A stretch of DNA of 14,683 nucleotides from Actinomycetes bacterium (GTDB taxonomy: Bacteria; Actinomycetota; Acidimicrobiia; Acidimicrobiales; Ilumatobacteraceae), in contig JAEZFY010000025.1 in assembly GCA_023417265.1 (NCBI GenBank), positions 1 to 14,683 on the forward strand. Reading direction: 5' to 3'. The stretch's first letter is position 1. The number at the start of each line of letters is the position of its first letter. The position numbers and the translations under genes were made by a program. Positions 6,013 through 13,045 of the stretch are shown piece by piece. Under the pieces are notes generated by a model. That model was given only the letters and a program-made list of their open reading frames with translations. It had not been told where the DNA came from and ran no database searches.

Positions 6013-6911
6013 GCGGGAGAGATCACGACCCGCCGTGTGGGGTCGTCACCGTCCGAGCGACTGGTGACGCCGTCGATGTCGGTGACCGTGTCGTGGACGA
6101 CCTTGCGGTCGGCCGATGACATCGGCTCGAGCGCCTTCGCGCGTCCCGACGCGATCACGTCCGCGGCGACGGTCCGGGTGAAGTTCTCGAGCGCAGCCCG
6201 ACGCTTCTCGCGATAGCCAGCGATGTCGATCTTGAGCCGGGTGTCGTGGTCGCCGAGACGCCGCTGGGCGGCGACACGGGCGAGGTCCTGAACGGCCGTC
6301 AGCGTCCGCCCTCCGGGCCCGATCAACAAGCCCAGATCAGTGCCGCTGGCACGGACCTCGAGATCGGTGCCGTCGCTGACGACCTCGACCTCGGCCGGCG
6401 AACCGAACGCTTCGGTGAGTCCACGCACGAACGACGCGGCAGCCTCGCCCACGGCGTCCGGGTCGACCGGTTCGGATGATGCTTGCTCCACCTTGTGCTC
6501 CTTCTTGGTTGCCCCGGTGCCGTTGCCCCGATGCTCGCGCCGACCGTTGCCGCGTTCGCCCTCCGACCCGCGGCTGGCGCGCCGGGGCCGTTCACGTCCG
6601 TTGGCCGCGTCCGGCTGGTCGGCCGCGCGGGACTCGTCCGTCGCCGGCGTCGCCCCTCGGTCACCAGCCGTGGTGGCCTCAGCGCCGCGCTCGCGGCGAC
6701 CAGTGCGCTCACGACGATCACGCTTGGGGCGCACGGCGGTCGGGCGGACCCGGGCGCGCACGCGGGCCTCGCCGCGCAACAGGCCAAACAGACCCTTGCT
6801 CGGCTCCTGGACGATCTCGAACTCGGCGTCGTCGACGTCGACGCCCAGCCGGTCGAGGGCCACACGCTTGGCCTCCTCGACAGACTTGGCGGTCACTTCC
6901 ACCCATTCCAT
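6009..6911 (-). CDS. jag: Jag / KhpB-type RNA-binding protein (Jag-N, KH, R3H)
   Basis: 300 residues. The Jag N-terminal domain covers about 1-52 (EWVEVTAKSVEEAKRVALDRLG ... SKGLFGLLRGEARV). A highly charged Arg/Gly/Glu-rich linker of about 90 residues follows (57-145). A KH domain covers about 150-232 with its GPGG loop at 198-201, and an R3H domain at the C-terminus carries the RxxxH motif (R269...H273). KH and R3H bind single-stranded RNA; in firmicutes KhpB/EloR controls cell elongation and associates with YidC. The linker is long for the family and disordered. SD AGGAG lies 6 nt before the ATG, and there are 33 bp to yidC upstream and a 4-bp overlap with rsmG downstream. Confidence 0.94.
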   Translation of the reverse strand: MEWVEVTAKSVEEAKRVALDRLGVDVDDAEFEIVQEPSKGLFGLLRGEARVRARVRPTAVRPKRDRRERTGRRERGAEATTAGDRGATPATDESRAADQPDAANGRERPRRASRGSEGERGNGRREHRGNGTGATKKEHKVEQASSEPVDPDAVGEAAASFVRGLTEAFGSPAEVEVVSDGTDLEVRASGTDLGLLIGPGGRTLTAVQDLARVAAQRRLGDHDTRLKIDIAGYREKRRAALENFTRTVAADVIASGRAKALEPMSSADRKVVHDTVTDIDGVTSRSDGDDPTRRVVISPA

Positions 6912-6944
6912 GCGAACTCCTGACTGAGGGACGGGCGTTGCCGG

Positions 6945-8045
6945 CTACGGCCGGCGACGCTTCTTGGGCGAGGCCGGCCGCGCACCAGGGCGACCGGCGG
7001 GTTGATTCTTGGTCGGCGTGGGCCGGCTCTTCGGCGCAGTGGTGCGCTTGCTGGTGGGCGCCGGCTTACTCGCGGCGGGCTTGGCGGCGCTGGCCTTGGC
7101 GCCCCGCCCACTCGAGCCGTTGTCACGAGCCTGGGCCATGTCGCGGCGAGCCTGGGCGAACATCCCGCCGCCGTTGGGGCTGTCCTTCGCCTGCTCGCGA
7201 GCACGCTCGCTGGCGGCCTGGGCTTGCCGGCCGAGTGACTCTTCACCGTGGTAGAAGCGCCGGGTGATGTAGTACTGCTGGAGGATCCGGAGGATCGCCT
7301 GGACGATGTAATAGATCACCAGGCCGAGCAGGAAGAAGATCTGGAAGACCGCGAAGACCACGGGCAGGTACTGCATCAGCTTCTGCTGGCCAGGCGACAT
7401 AGTGGGGCTCACCGAGGCCCGGGCCGCCACCATCCGCTGCTGGAAGAAGTACAAGCCACCCAGCACCACCACGAGGCCCGCGTAGATCAGCCCCTCGCCG
7501 AAGCTGCGCCCGAGCATCTCGGCCGGCGATACCGACAAGTCGAGGCCGAACGAGTTCATCTCGTGCTCGCGCACCAGCGAGCGGTACAGCTCGGAGTCGT
7601 GGGACAGATAGCGGGGGAGGAAGCCGACCTGCTCGGTGGCGGGCACGCCGCCGGCATTCAGCACGGCCCGGGCGATCAACGCATGGCCACCGGCCGGCTT
7701 GTAGGTCATGCCGTGCAGCACCCGGAACATGACGATGAACACCGGCGCCTGCGCGATCAGCGGGAGACACGAGGCCATCGGGTTGACCTTGTGCTCCTGA
7801 TAGAGCTTCATCATCTCTTCGTTGAGCTTCTGCCGGTCGCCGCGATGCTCGGCCTGAAGGCGCCGCATCTCGGGTGCCAGTCGCTGCATCTCGAGCATGC
7901 CCTTGGTGCTCTTCAGGGTCAGCGGGGTGACCAGCAGCATCACCAGCACGGCGATCAGCGAGATCGCCGCGGCGTAGCTGTTGGTGATGCTGTACAACCA
8001 CGCCAACAGCGACGCAGGAACTTCGAAGACTCCGGCAAGGATCAC
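6945..8045 (-). CDS. yidC: Membrane protein insertase YidC/Oxa1
   Basis: 366 residues of the Oxa1 family, which inserts and folds membrane proteins with or without SecYEG. The first core TM is at about 23-41, followed by the cytoplasmic helical hairpin (KGMLEMQRLAPEMRRLQAEHRGDRQKLNEEMMKLYQEHKVNP, about 49-90), then CLPLIAQAPVFIVMFRVL, later hydrophobic segments at about 170-190 and 220-245, and a C-terminal tail of about 90 residues rich in Lys, Arg, Ala and Pro that could contact ribosomes. Oddity: the conserved groove arginine of TM1, 5 residues before the PLT proline in E. coli and B. subtilis, is Met36 here. The GTG start at 8045 overlaps the yidD stop as GTGA, so translation is coupled. 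Confidence 0.95.
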   Translation of the reverse strand: MILAGVFEVPASLLAWLYSITNSYAAAISLIAVLVMLLVTPLTLKSTKGMLEMQRLAPEMRRLQAEHRGDRQKLNEEMMKLYQEHKVNPMASCLPLIAQAPVFIVMFRVLHGMTYKPAGGHALIARAVLNAGGVPATEQVGFLPRYLSHDSELYRSLVREHEMNSFGLDLSVSPAEMLGRSFGEGLIYAGLVVVLGGLYFFQQRMVAARASVSPTMSPGQQKLMQYLPVVFAVFQIFFLLGLVIYYIVQAILRILQQYYITRRFYHGEESLGRQAQAASERAREQAKDSPNGGGMFAQARRDMAQARDNGSSGRGAKASAAKPAASKPAPTSKRTTAPKSRPTPTKNQPAGRPGARPASPKKRRRP

Positions 8046-8299
8046 GCGGATACCGACTCTCTAGCTGATGCTCTCGGGGACGGCTCGGGCACCGGGTCGA
8101 ACCCGGACGGCCCGAGCGGGCGGCAGCGCGCCAGGCGCTTGAGGGTGAGCCACAGACCGCGGCCGGTGCCGTGGACGCTGATCGCCTCGTGGCTGTACGC
8201 CGAGCAGGTGGGGAAGAAGCGACACGGCGACGGGCGCCCGGCGAAGCTCCGCTGATACCACTCGATCGCGCCGAGCAAGCGTCGTTGCGTCGCGCTCAG
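8042..8299 (-). CDS. yidD: Membrane protein insertion efficiency factor YidD
   Basis: About 85 residues with the YidD signature CRFFPTCSAYSHEAI (Cys26, Cys32), the WLTLKRLARCRP segment (Cys59) and a short amphipathic N-terminus (LLGAIEWYQRSF). It is thought to assist YidC-dependent insertion at the inner membrane face. No ATG or GTG lies at a sensible place. A CTG at 8299, overlapping the rnpA stop as CTGA, has GGAG 5 nt upstream and gives the expected N-terminus; a TTG at 8278 (78 aa) lacks a ribosome binding site. Without an experiment the CTG start is inference. The frame extends open further upstream inside rnpA, which is a shadow. Confidence 0.88.
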   Translation of the reverse strand: MSATQRRLLGAIEWYQRSFAGRPSPCRFFPTCSAYSHEAISVHGTGRGLWLTLKRLARCRPLGPSGFDPVPEPSPRASARESVSA

Positions 8300-8658
8300 G
8301 GTGACTCCGCGGCAAGCGTCTGGGCCGGAATCTTCGCCAGCAGTTGTTCCAGCTCCTGGCGTAGCTGAACGAACGTCAGTTTGCTCGAAGCCGGCGTCGC
8401 ACCGAGCAACATGATCACCGGCGGGACGGCCTCGGCGCGGTCGAGCTCGGCGAGGATCGCCCGCAGCCGGCGCCGCAGCCGATTGCGCTGCACGGCTGGG
8501 CCGACGGCGCGCCCGACCGCGAACGCCACCAGGGGCGCCGGCTCGGGAGGTGTGTCGGGAAGCGGACACCACGTGCACCACAGGGACGAACGACGGATCC
8601 TCACGCCCTCCCGCGACAAGCGCAGGAACGTCTGGCGTTGACGGATCCGGCCGATCAA
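8296..8658 (-). CDS. rnpA: Ribonuclease P protein component
   Basis: 120 residues, the usual length. The RNR motif of RNase P proteins is clear (AVQRNRLRRRLR, R58-N59-R60), after a variable beta-rich N-terminal half (TFLRLSREGVRIRRSS ... LVAFAVGRAVG). It is the protein subunit that helps RNase P RNA bind pre-tRNA leaders. The TTG start at 8658 overlaps the rpmH stop as TTGA, and no later start keeps the conserved N-terminus, so re-initiation after rpmH is the likely mechanism. The order rpmH-rnpA-yidD-yidC is the widespread bacterial arrangement. Confidence 0.94.
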   Translation of the reverse strand: MIGRIRQRQTFLRLSREGVRIRRSSLWCTWCPLPDTPPEPAPLVAFAVGRAVGPAVQRNRLRRRLRAILAELDRAEAVPPVIMLLGATPASSKLTFVQLRQELEQLLAKIPAQTLAAESP

Positions 8659-8789
8659 GCCGAGAGGCGGGCGCGGCCCTTGAGGCGACGGGCCTTGAGC
8701 ACGGCGCGGCCGGCGCGGGTGCTCATGCGGGCGCGGAAGCCGTGCTTCTTGGCGCGGCGGTGGGTGTTGGGCTGAAAGGTACGCTTCAC
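8655..8789 (-). CDS. rpmH: 50S ribosomal protein L34
   Basis: A 44-residue, very basic protein starting MKRTFQPNTHRRAKKHGFRARM and ending in a basic tail, matching L34 over its whole length. It binds 23S rRNA in the large subunit. The GTG start is fixed by homology and by GGAG 7 nt upstream (8797-8800). It is the first gene of the leftward cluster, with a candidate promoter 73-102 bp upstream of its start, and its stop overlaps rnpA by 4 bp. The two genes probably share one message, with the ribosomal gene translated far more strongly. Confidence 0.97.
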   Translation of the reverse strand: MKRTFQPNTHRRAKKHGFRARMSTRAGRAVLKARRLKGRARLSA

Positions 8790-8861
8790 GTCAATTCTCC
8801 ACGTCGGCTCGGCGGTCGGTGTGCCCAGCAAAGGCCAGACGGCGTCCGACCGGACCGGACA

Positions 8862-8891
8862 AGGCTACGGGCGCGCGACACAAGCGCACAA
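8862..8891 (-). promoter_or_regulatory. Candidate rpmH promoter
   Basis: On the minus strand TTGTGC (8886-8891) and TAGCCT (8862-8867) are spaced 18 bp apart and resemble -35 and -10 hexamers of the main sigma factor. They lie 73 bp or more upstream of the rpmH start, leaving a leader of about 65 nt. Confidence 0.35.
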
Positions 8892-8941
8892 CTTCCATGT
8901 CAGCGGACCGATCCGGCAAGATGACGCCCCGGATCGGGCGG

Positions 8942-8970
8942 TTTCCGCGTCCGGTGGATCGTGGTACGGT
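8942..8970 (+). promoter_or_regulatory. Candidate dnaA promoter
   Basis: TTTCCG (8942-8947) and TACGGT (8965-8970) are spaced 17 bp apart. The -10 fits TAnnnT; the -35 is poor. The predicted transcript would start about 20 bp before an inverted pair of DnaA boxes, an arrangement suited to autorepression. Confidence 0.35.
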
Positions 8971-8995
8971 GCGCCGCTTACGTCGACCATGCGCA

Positions 8996-9015
8996 TTGTC
9001 CACAGTTGTGGACAA
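8996..9015. promoter_or_regulatory. Inverted pair of DnaA boxes in the dnaA leader
   Basis: TTGTCCACA (8996-9004) and its exact reverse complement TGTGGACAA (9007-9015) are separated by 2 bp. TTGTCCACA is the preferred box of high-GC actinobacteria. The pair lies about 55 bp before the dnaA start, downstream of the candidate promoter, as expected for DnaA autoregulation. Confidence 0.8.
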
Positions 9016-9069
9016 CGGTGTGGAAGCGGGACGCGTGGGCGCCCGCCGGACGGCCGTTCGAGGTAGGTG

Positions 9070-10458
9070 ATGGTGAGCGATCAACACGAGGTCTGGGCCG
9101 CGGTCGGCCAGTTGCTGCGTGCTCAGCTCACCGAATCAGTGTGGTTCTCGACGTTCGCTGAGGTCGTCCCGCAACTCCGCGACGACGAGGCACTCGTGCT
9201 CGAAGTGCCCAGCACGCTCGCCCGCGAGCGGATCCTCACCCGCTACCAACCGCTGATCCTCGACGCACTCGGGGACCTCGGATTCGCCAGCTTGCGTTTC
9301 GACGTCGTCGTCGTGTCGCCCGACGCCCACGAACCGACCCCACCGGCCGTCACCCAACCGGCACCCCACGAGCCGGCCCATCTCGGCCCGATCGTCGGCG
9401 GCAGCGACTCGCAACACTTCGACGACGCGCTCGACGCCGCCGGATTGAACCCGCGCTACACGTTCGAGACGTTCGTGAAGGGCGCGTCGAACCAGTTCGC
9501 CTTGGCGGCCGCCCTGCGCGTGGCCGAGACACCGGCCCGGTCGTACAACCCGCTGTTCATCTACGGCCAGGCAGGGCTGGGAAAGACCCACCTCCTGCAC
9601 GCGATCGGGCACTACGTCCACAGCAACTATCAGCACCACGTCGTGCGCTACGTCTCCACGGAGACGTTCATGAACGAGTACGTCGACGCGATCCGCGCCA
9701 ATTCGATGGCCAACCTGCGCCGCCGCTACCGGGAGACCGACGTGCTCCTGATCGACGACGTGCAGTTCCTCGAGGGCAAAGAAGGACTCCAGGAGGAGTT
9801 CTTCCACACCTTCAACTCGCTCCACGGGGCGAACAAGCAGATCGTGCTGTCCTCCGACCGGATGCCCGACGCGATCGCCACGCTCGAGGAACGCCTGCGC
9901 GGCCGGTTCAAGTGGGGCCTGCTCACCGACATCCAGCCGCCTGACATGGAGACCCGCCTGGCGATCCTGCGCACCAAGTCCGAGCGCGAACGGGTCCAGG
10001 TGCCGGCCGAGGTACTCGAGTTCATCGCGTCCAAGATCTCCACCAACATCCGCGAGCTCGAAGGCGCCCTGATCCGCGTGATGGCGTTCGCCAGCCTCAA
10101 CGGTGGCCCGATCACGATGGACGCCGCACAGCAGCAGCTGGCCCCGCTGCTCACCGATGCCGAGCCGCGGCCGCGCACCGACGCCGAACTCCTCGACGAG
10201 ATCGCCAACATCCTCGGGTTCGAGGTCGAGGCGCTCAAGTCGAAGAGCCGCCAACGCCCACTCGTGACCGCCCGCCAGATCGCGATGTACGTCTTCCGCC
10301 AGCTGACCGATCTCTCGTATCCGTCGATCGCCCGCCTGTTCGGTGGCCGCGACCACACCACCGTGATCCACTCGGTGGAGAAGATCGAGCGCCAAATGGG
10401 TGAACGCAAGGCGATCTACGAGCAGGTAACCGACCTGCTCCAAAAGCTCAAGGCATGA
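9070..10458 (+). CDS. dnaA: Chromosomal replication initiator DnaA
   Basis: 462 residues. Domain I covers about 1-80, a proline-rich domain II about 85-120, and the AAA+ domain III about 125-345 with NPLFIYGQAGLGKTHL (Walker A), LLIDDVQFLEG (Walker B) and the sensor segment LRGRFKWGL. DNA-binding domain IV carries the DnaA signature GRDHTTVIHSVEKIE. It binds DnaA boxes, oligomerises with ATP and opens oriC. Start choice: GAGGT at 9060-9064 lies 5 nt before ATG 9070; GTG 9067 and GTG 9073 are in-frame alternatives. It lies divergent from rpmH, with the boxed control region between, and 265 bp before dnaN. Confidence 0.98.
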   Translation: MVSDQHEVWAAVGQLLRAQLTESVWFSTFAEVVPQLRDDEALVLEVPSTLARERILTRYQPLILDALGDLGFASLRFDVVVVSPDAHEPTPPAVTQPAPHEPAHLGPIVGGSDSQHFDDALDAAGLNPRYTFETFVKGASNQFALAAALRVAETPARSYNPLFIYGQAGLGKTHLLHAIGHYVHSNYQHHVVRYVSTETFMNEYVDAIRANSMANLRRRYRETDVLLIDDVQFLEGKEGLQEEFFHTFNSLHGANKQIVLSSDRMPDAIATLEERLRGRFKWGLLTDIQPPDMETRLAILRTKSERERVQVPAEVLEFIASKISTNIRELEGALIRVMAFASLNGGPITMDAAQQQLAPLLTDAEPRPRTDAELLDEIANILGFEVEALKSKSRQRPLVTARQIAMYVFRQLTDLSYPSIARLFGGRDHTTVIHSVEKIERQMGERKAIYEQVTDLLQKLKA

Positions 10459-10723
10459 GGCACCGCGTCGCGCCGGGCTGCGCCCCGGGGCTGGGGACCG
10501 GTCTGGGGACGCGGCAGTGGACGCGCCGCCCACCATCGGTGGACAACCACGCACTGTCCACCGAATCACATCGTCGTCATTCCGAACCTGGGGAACCGTG
10601 GGGACATCCGTGCGCGACCGGCTCGGCGTTCTACGCTGGGCCGACGGTCGGTTGTCCCCAATCCACAGGGCCTACTACCACTACTAACTCGATACATCAC
10701 CTCATGGGGAGAAGGGCAGCACT
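10459..10723. other. oriC: oriC: dnaA-dnaN spacer with many DnaA boxes and a candidate BUS
   Basis: A 265-bp gene-free spacer. Box-like elements with a GTCCAC or GTCCCC core occur on both strands: CTGGGGAC direct repeats at 10491 and 10503, GTGGAC at 10517, GGTGGACAA at 10538-10546 facing CTGTCCACC at 10554-10562 (8-bp perfect inverted arms), CTGGGGAAC at 10588, GTGGGGACA at 10598-10606, TTGTCCCCA at 10652-10660 and CAATCCACA at 10659-10667. The last two point at a trinucleotide-repeat stretch next to dnaN. The dnaA-dnaN spacer is the known oriC of mycobacteria and Streptomyces. Confidence 0.85.
10659..10686 (+). promoter_or_regulatory. Candidate basal unwinding element: DnaA box, GC cluster, DnaA-trios
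   Basis: Box CAATCCACA (10659-10667) is followed by GGGC and then CTA CTA CCA CTA CTA (10672-10686). Read 3'-5' on the lower strand these are GAT GAT GGT GAT GAT, the DnaA-trio pattern described for Bacillus subtilis, in the same order and spacing. The DNA after it is less GC-rich than its surroundings. Confidence 0.65.
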
Positions 10724-11821
10724 GTGAAGTTCCGTTGCGAGCGAGAGATCCTGGCCGAGGCGCTGACCACCGCAGGCCGGGCAGCCAGCAGCCGCGCGGC
10801 GACGCTGCCCGTGCTCTCCGGGCTGCGGCTCGACGTCAGCGAAGGCGAGCTGCAGGTCACCGGCACCGACCTCGAGCTGACCATCCAGCTCACCGTGCCC
10901 GTGCACACCGACCGCAGTGGCTCGGCCGTGGTGCCCGCTCGCCTGATCGCCGACATCGTCCGGGCCTTGCCCGCCGGCGCCGTCGACGTCACGCTCGGCG
11001 ACGACGAGCTGACGATCAGCTCGGGCCGTTCCAAGTTCGCCGTGCGGCCACTGGCCCTCGGCGACTACCCGACGCAGGTCTCGTCCGACGCCGAACCGGT
11101 CACGCTGAGCTCGAAAGAGTTCGCCTCGGCGCTCCGGCAGGTCGTCCGAGCCGCCTCGAGCGACGACGCCCGAGCCGTGCTCACCGGCGTGCAGATCTCC
11201 GCCAGCGAAGCCGGCGTGAAGATGGTCGCCACCGACTCGTATCGCCTGGCCGTCCGTGACCTCCCGCAATCGACGCTGCTCGCCGCCGGGCAACACGTGC
11301 TCGTCCCCAGCCGGGCCCTGGCCGAACTGCAGCGGGTGCTCGGCGATCCCGAGAACGACGAGCTCACGGTGCGGCTCGGCGCCCGCGAAGCCGTGTTCTC
11401 CACCGGTTCCACACGCCTGACCACGCGCTTGATCGAAGGCGACTACCCCAACGTCCAGAACCTCCTGCCGACGTCATACCCGAACACCCTGACGGTCGGC
11501 CGTGACGCGCTCCTGGAAGCCCTGCGCCGCGTCAAGATCCTCGCCCAGGACACACCGGTGCGGCTCGGCCTCGGCGGCCCGACCCTGAAGCTCACGGCGG
11601 TCACCAACGAAGTCGGTAGCGCCGACGAGGAGATCGACGCCAGCTATGACGGCACCGAGATGACGGTCGCGTTCAACCCCGACTACCTGGCGGCTGGGCT
11701 CGACGCCGTCGAGGGTGACGAGGTGACGCTGGCGACCATGGACCCGATGAAGCCGGCGGTGCTGCGCGGCGTCGGCCACGCCGACTACCTCTACCTCCTC
11801 ATGCCCGTCCGCGTTCCCTGA
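10724..11821 (+). CDS. dnaN: DNA polymerase III beta subunit (sliding clamp)
   Basis: 365 residues, standard length for the ring-forming clamp of three similar domains (about 1-120, 125-245 and 250-365). Recognisable segments: the N-terminal MKFRCEREILAEAL, LPVLSGL, FRLAV-type ATDSYRLAVRD in the middle domain, FNPDYLAAGLDAV and the C-terminal YLYLLMPVR, part of the protein-binding pocket. It tethers polymerase III and repair proteins to DNA. The GTG start is fixed by homology; GGAGAAGGG lies just upstream. It follows oriC and precedes recF by 138 bp; no gnd gene intervenes, unlike in some actinobacteria. Confidence 0.97.
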   Translation: MKFRCEREILAEALTTAGRAASSRAATLPVLSGLRLDVSEGELQVTGTDLELTIQLTVPVHTDRSGSAVVPARLIADIVRALPAGAVDVTLGDDELTISSGRSKFAVRPLALGDYPTQVSSDAEPVTLSSKEFASALRQVVRAASSDDARAVLTGVQISASEAGVKMVATDSYRLAVRDLPQSTLLAAGQHVLVPSRALAELQRVLGDPENDELTVRLGAREAVFSTGSTRLTTRLIEGDYPNVQNLLPTSYPNTLTVGRDALLEALRRVKILAQDTPVRLGLGGPTLKLTAVTNEVGSADEEIDASYDGTEMTVAFNPDYLAAGLDAVEGDEVTLATMDPMKPAVLRGVGHADYLYLLMPVRVP

Positions 11822-11842
11822 GTCTTCGCGACTTGGCGGTCT

Positions 11843-11867
11843 CCACCTCGGGGTGGCGGGCCCCGCC
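11843..11867 (+). terminator. Two overlapping GC-rich stem-loops after dnaN
   Basis: CCACC (11843-11847) pairs with GGTGG (11852-11856), and GGCGG (11855-11859) pairs with CCGCC (11863-11867). They overlap by 2 bases, so only one can form fully. There is no T-tract, making this a weak terminator or processing-structure candidate. Confidence 0.3.
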
Positions 11868-11945
11868 GGCTCCCGGCACGGTGACGTGACTCGAGCGCGT
11901 GCCGACGGTTGAGCTTGTAGGGGAGTTGGGGGTGGGGTGGGGCTC

Positions 11946-11951
11946 TACGGT
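11946..11951 (+). promoter_or_regulatory. Candidate -10 element for leaderless recF
   Basis: TACGGT ends 8 nt before the recF GTG, the same distance as the TACAGT element before the gene at 600. The 8-nt spacers are also similar (both contain GGCGGGC). No good -35 is seen. Confidence 0.35.
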
Positions 11952-11959
11952 GGCGGGCG

Positions 11960-13045
11960 GTGTTCGTCACGCGGCTGGAACTGATCGACTTCCGGAACTA
12001 CCGGCGCGCCGAGTTCGATCTGACGTCGGGCGTCACCGCCGTACTCGGACGCAACGGGCAAGGCAAAACCAACTTCGCCGAAGCGCTCGCCTACCTCGCC
12101 ACGCTCGACAGCTTCCGCGGTGCACCACCCGACGCCCTGATCCGCGTCGGCGCCGGCGCAGCGATCATCCGGGCCACCGTCCTCGACGACGGCCGCGACG
12201 TGCTGATCGAAGCCGAGCTGACCCGTCACGGTCGCAACCGCGTCCAGGTCAACCGGCAACGACTTGGCCGCACCCGCGACCTGCTCGGCGTGATCCGCGT
12301 CACCGTGTTCGCCCCCGACGACCTCGTGATCGTCAAAGGCGGGCCGGCCGAACGGCGACGCCTGCTCGACGACACGCTTGTCGCCTTGGCGATCAAGTAT
12401 GACGCCGCCCGGCTCGAACTCGATCGCGTGATCCGGCAACGCAACACGCTGCTCAAGCAGGCCGCCGGCCGGCTCACCGACGAGATCGAACTGACCCTCG
12501 ACGTGTGGGACGCCCGGCTCGTGACGGTCGGCGAGCAGCTCGGCCACGCCCGCGCCACGCTGGTCGCCCGGCTGACGCCGTTCGTCGACACCGCCTACGC
12601 CGACCTCGCCGGCATCGCCGCCCCGGTCGAGCTGACCTACGAACCGGAGTGGCGCCGCAGCGGGCTCGCCGCGGCCCTGCTCGCCGCCCGCCCCAACGAC
12701 GTGCGGCGCGGCCAATCCACCGTCGGACCGCACCGCGACGACGTCGACCTGGCGCTCAACGGAATGCCCGCCCGGACCCACGCGTCCCAAGGCGAACAGC
12801 GCACGCTGGCACTCGCTGTGCGGCTCGCCGCGCACCGACTGATCGCCGAGCGCACCGGGTCGCCACCCGTGCTCGTGCTCGACGACGTGCTGTCCGAACT
12901 CGACCCCACCCGAGCGGCGGCGTTGCTGACCCACCTTCCCGCCGGCCAAGTCGTGATCACGTCGGCGTCACCGCTCCCCGAACTGGCACAACCCGAGCGC
13001 ATCGTCGAGATCGACAGCGGTACCGTCGTCGGTGCACCGTCATGA
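11960..13045 (+). CDS. recF: DNA replication and repair protein RecF
   Basis: 361 residues, the usual length. An SMC-like ABC ATPase: Walker A GRNGQGKT at 30-37, LELIDFRNY at the N-terminus, GPHRDD in the middle, the ABC signature in SQGEQRTLAL and Walker B VLVLDDVLSELD near the C-terminus, followed by the switch region VVITSAS. It acts with RecO and RecR to load RecA at gaps. The GTG start is fixed by homology (MFVTRLELIDFRNY); there is no clear Shine-Dalgarno sequence, consistent with a leaderless or weakly translated message. It overlaps the following DUF721 gene by ATGA. Confidence 0.96.
   Translation: MFVTRLELIDFRNYRRAEFDLTSGVTAVLGRNGQGKTNFAEALAYLATLDSFRGAPPDALIRVGAGAAIIRATVLDDGRDVLIEAELTRHGRNRVQVNRQRLGRTRDLLGVIRVTVFAPDDLVIVKGGPAERRRLLDDTLVALAIKYDAARLELDRVIRQRNTLLKQAAGRLTDEIELTLDVWDARLVTVGEQLGHARATLVARLTPFVDTAYADLAGIAAPVELTYEPEWRRSGLAAALLAARPNDVRRGQSTVGPHRDDVDLALNGMPARTHASQGEQRTLALAVRLAAHRLIAERTGSPPVLVLDDVLSELDPTRAAALLTHLPAGQVVITSASPLPELAQPERIVEIDSGTVVGAPS

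Noticed and set aside
9616..9624. ACGTCCACA, box-like, inside dnaA
   Set aside because: Two mismatches and within coding sequence of the AAA+ domain.
10482..10491. GCCCCGGGGC palindrome after dnaA as a terminator
   Set aside because: Has no loop and no T-tract; in a GC-rich spacer such palindromes are common. Not called as a feature.
9136..10569. 477-codon open frame antisense to dnaA
   Set aside because: A shadow of dnaA produced by GC-rich codon positions; no domain seen.
11945..12949. 334-codon open frame antisense to recF
   Set aside because: A shadow of recF; the sense strand has all RecF ATPase motifs.
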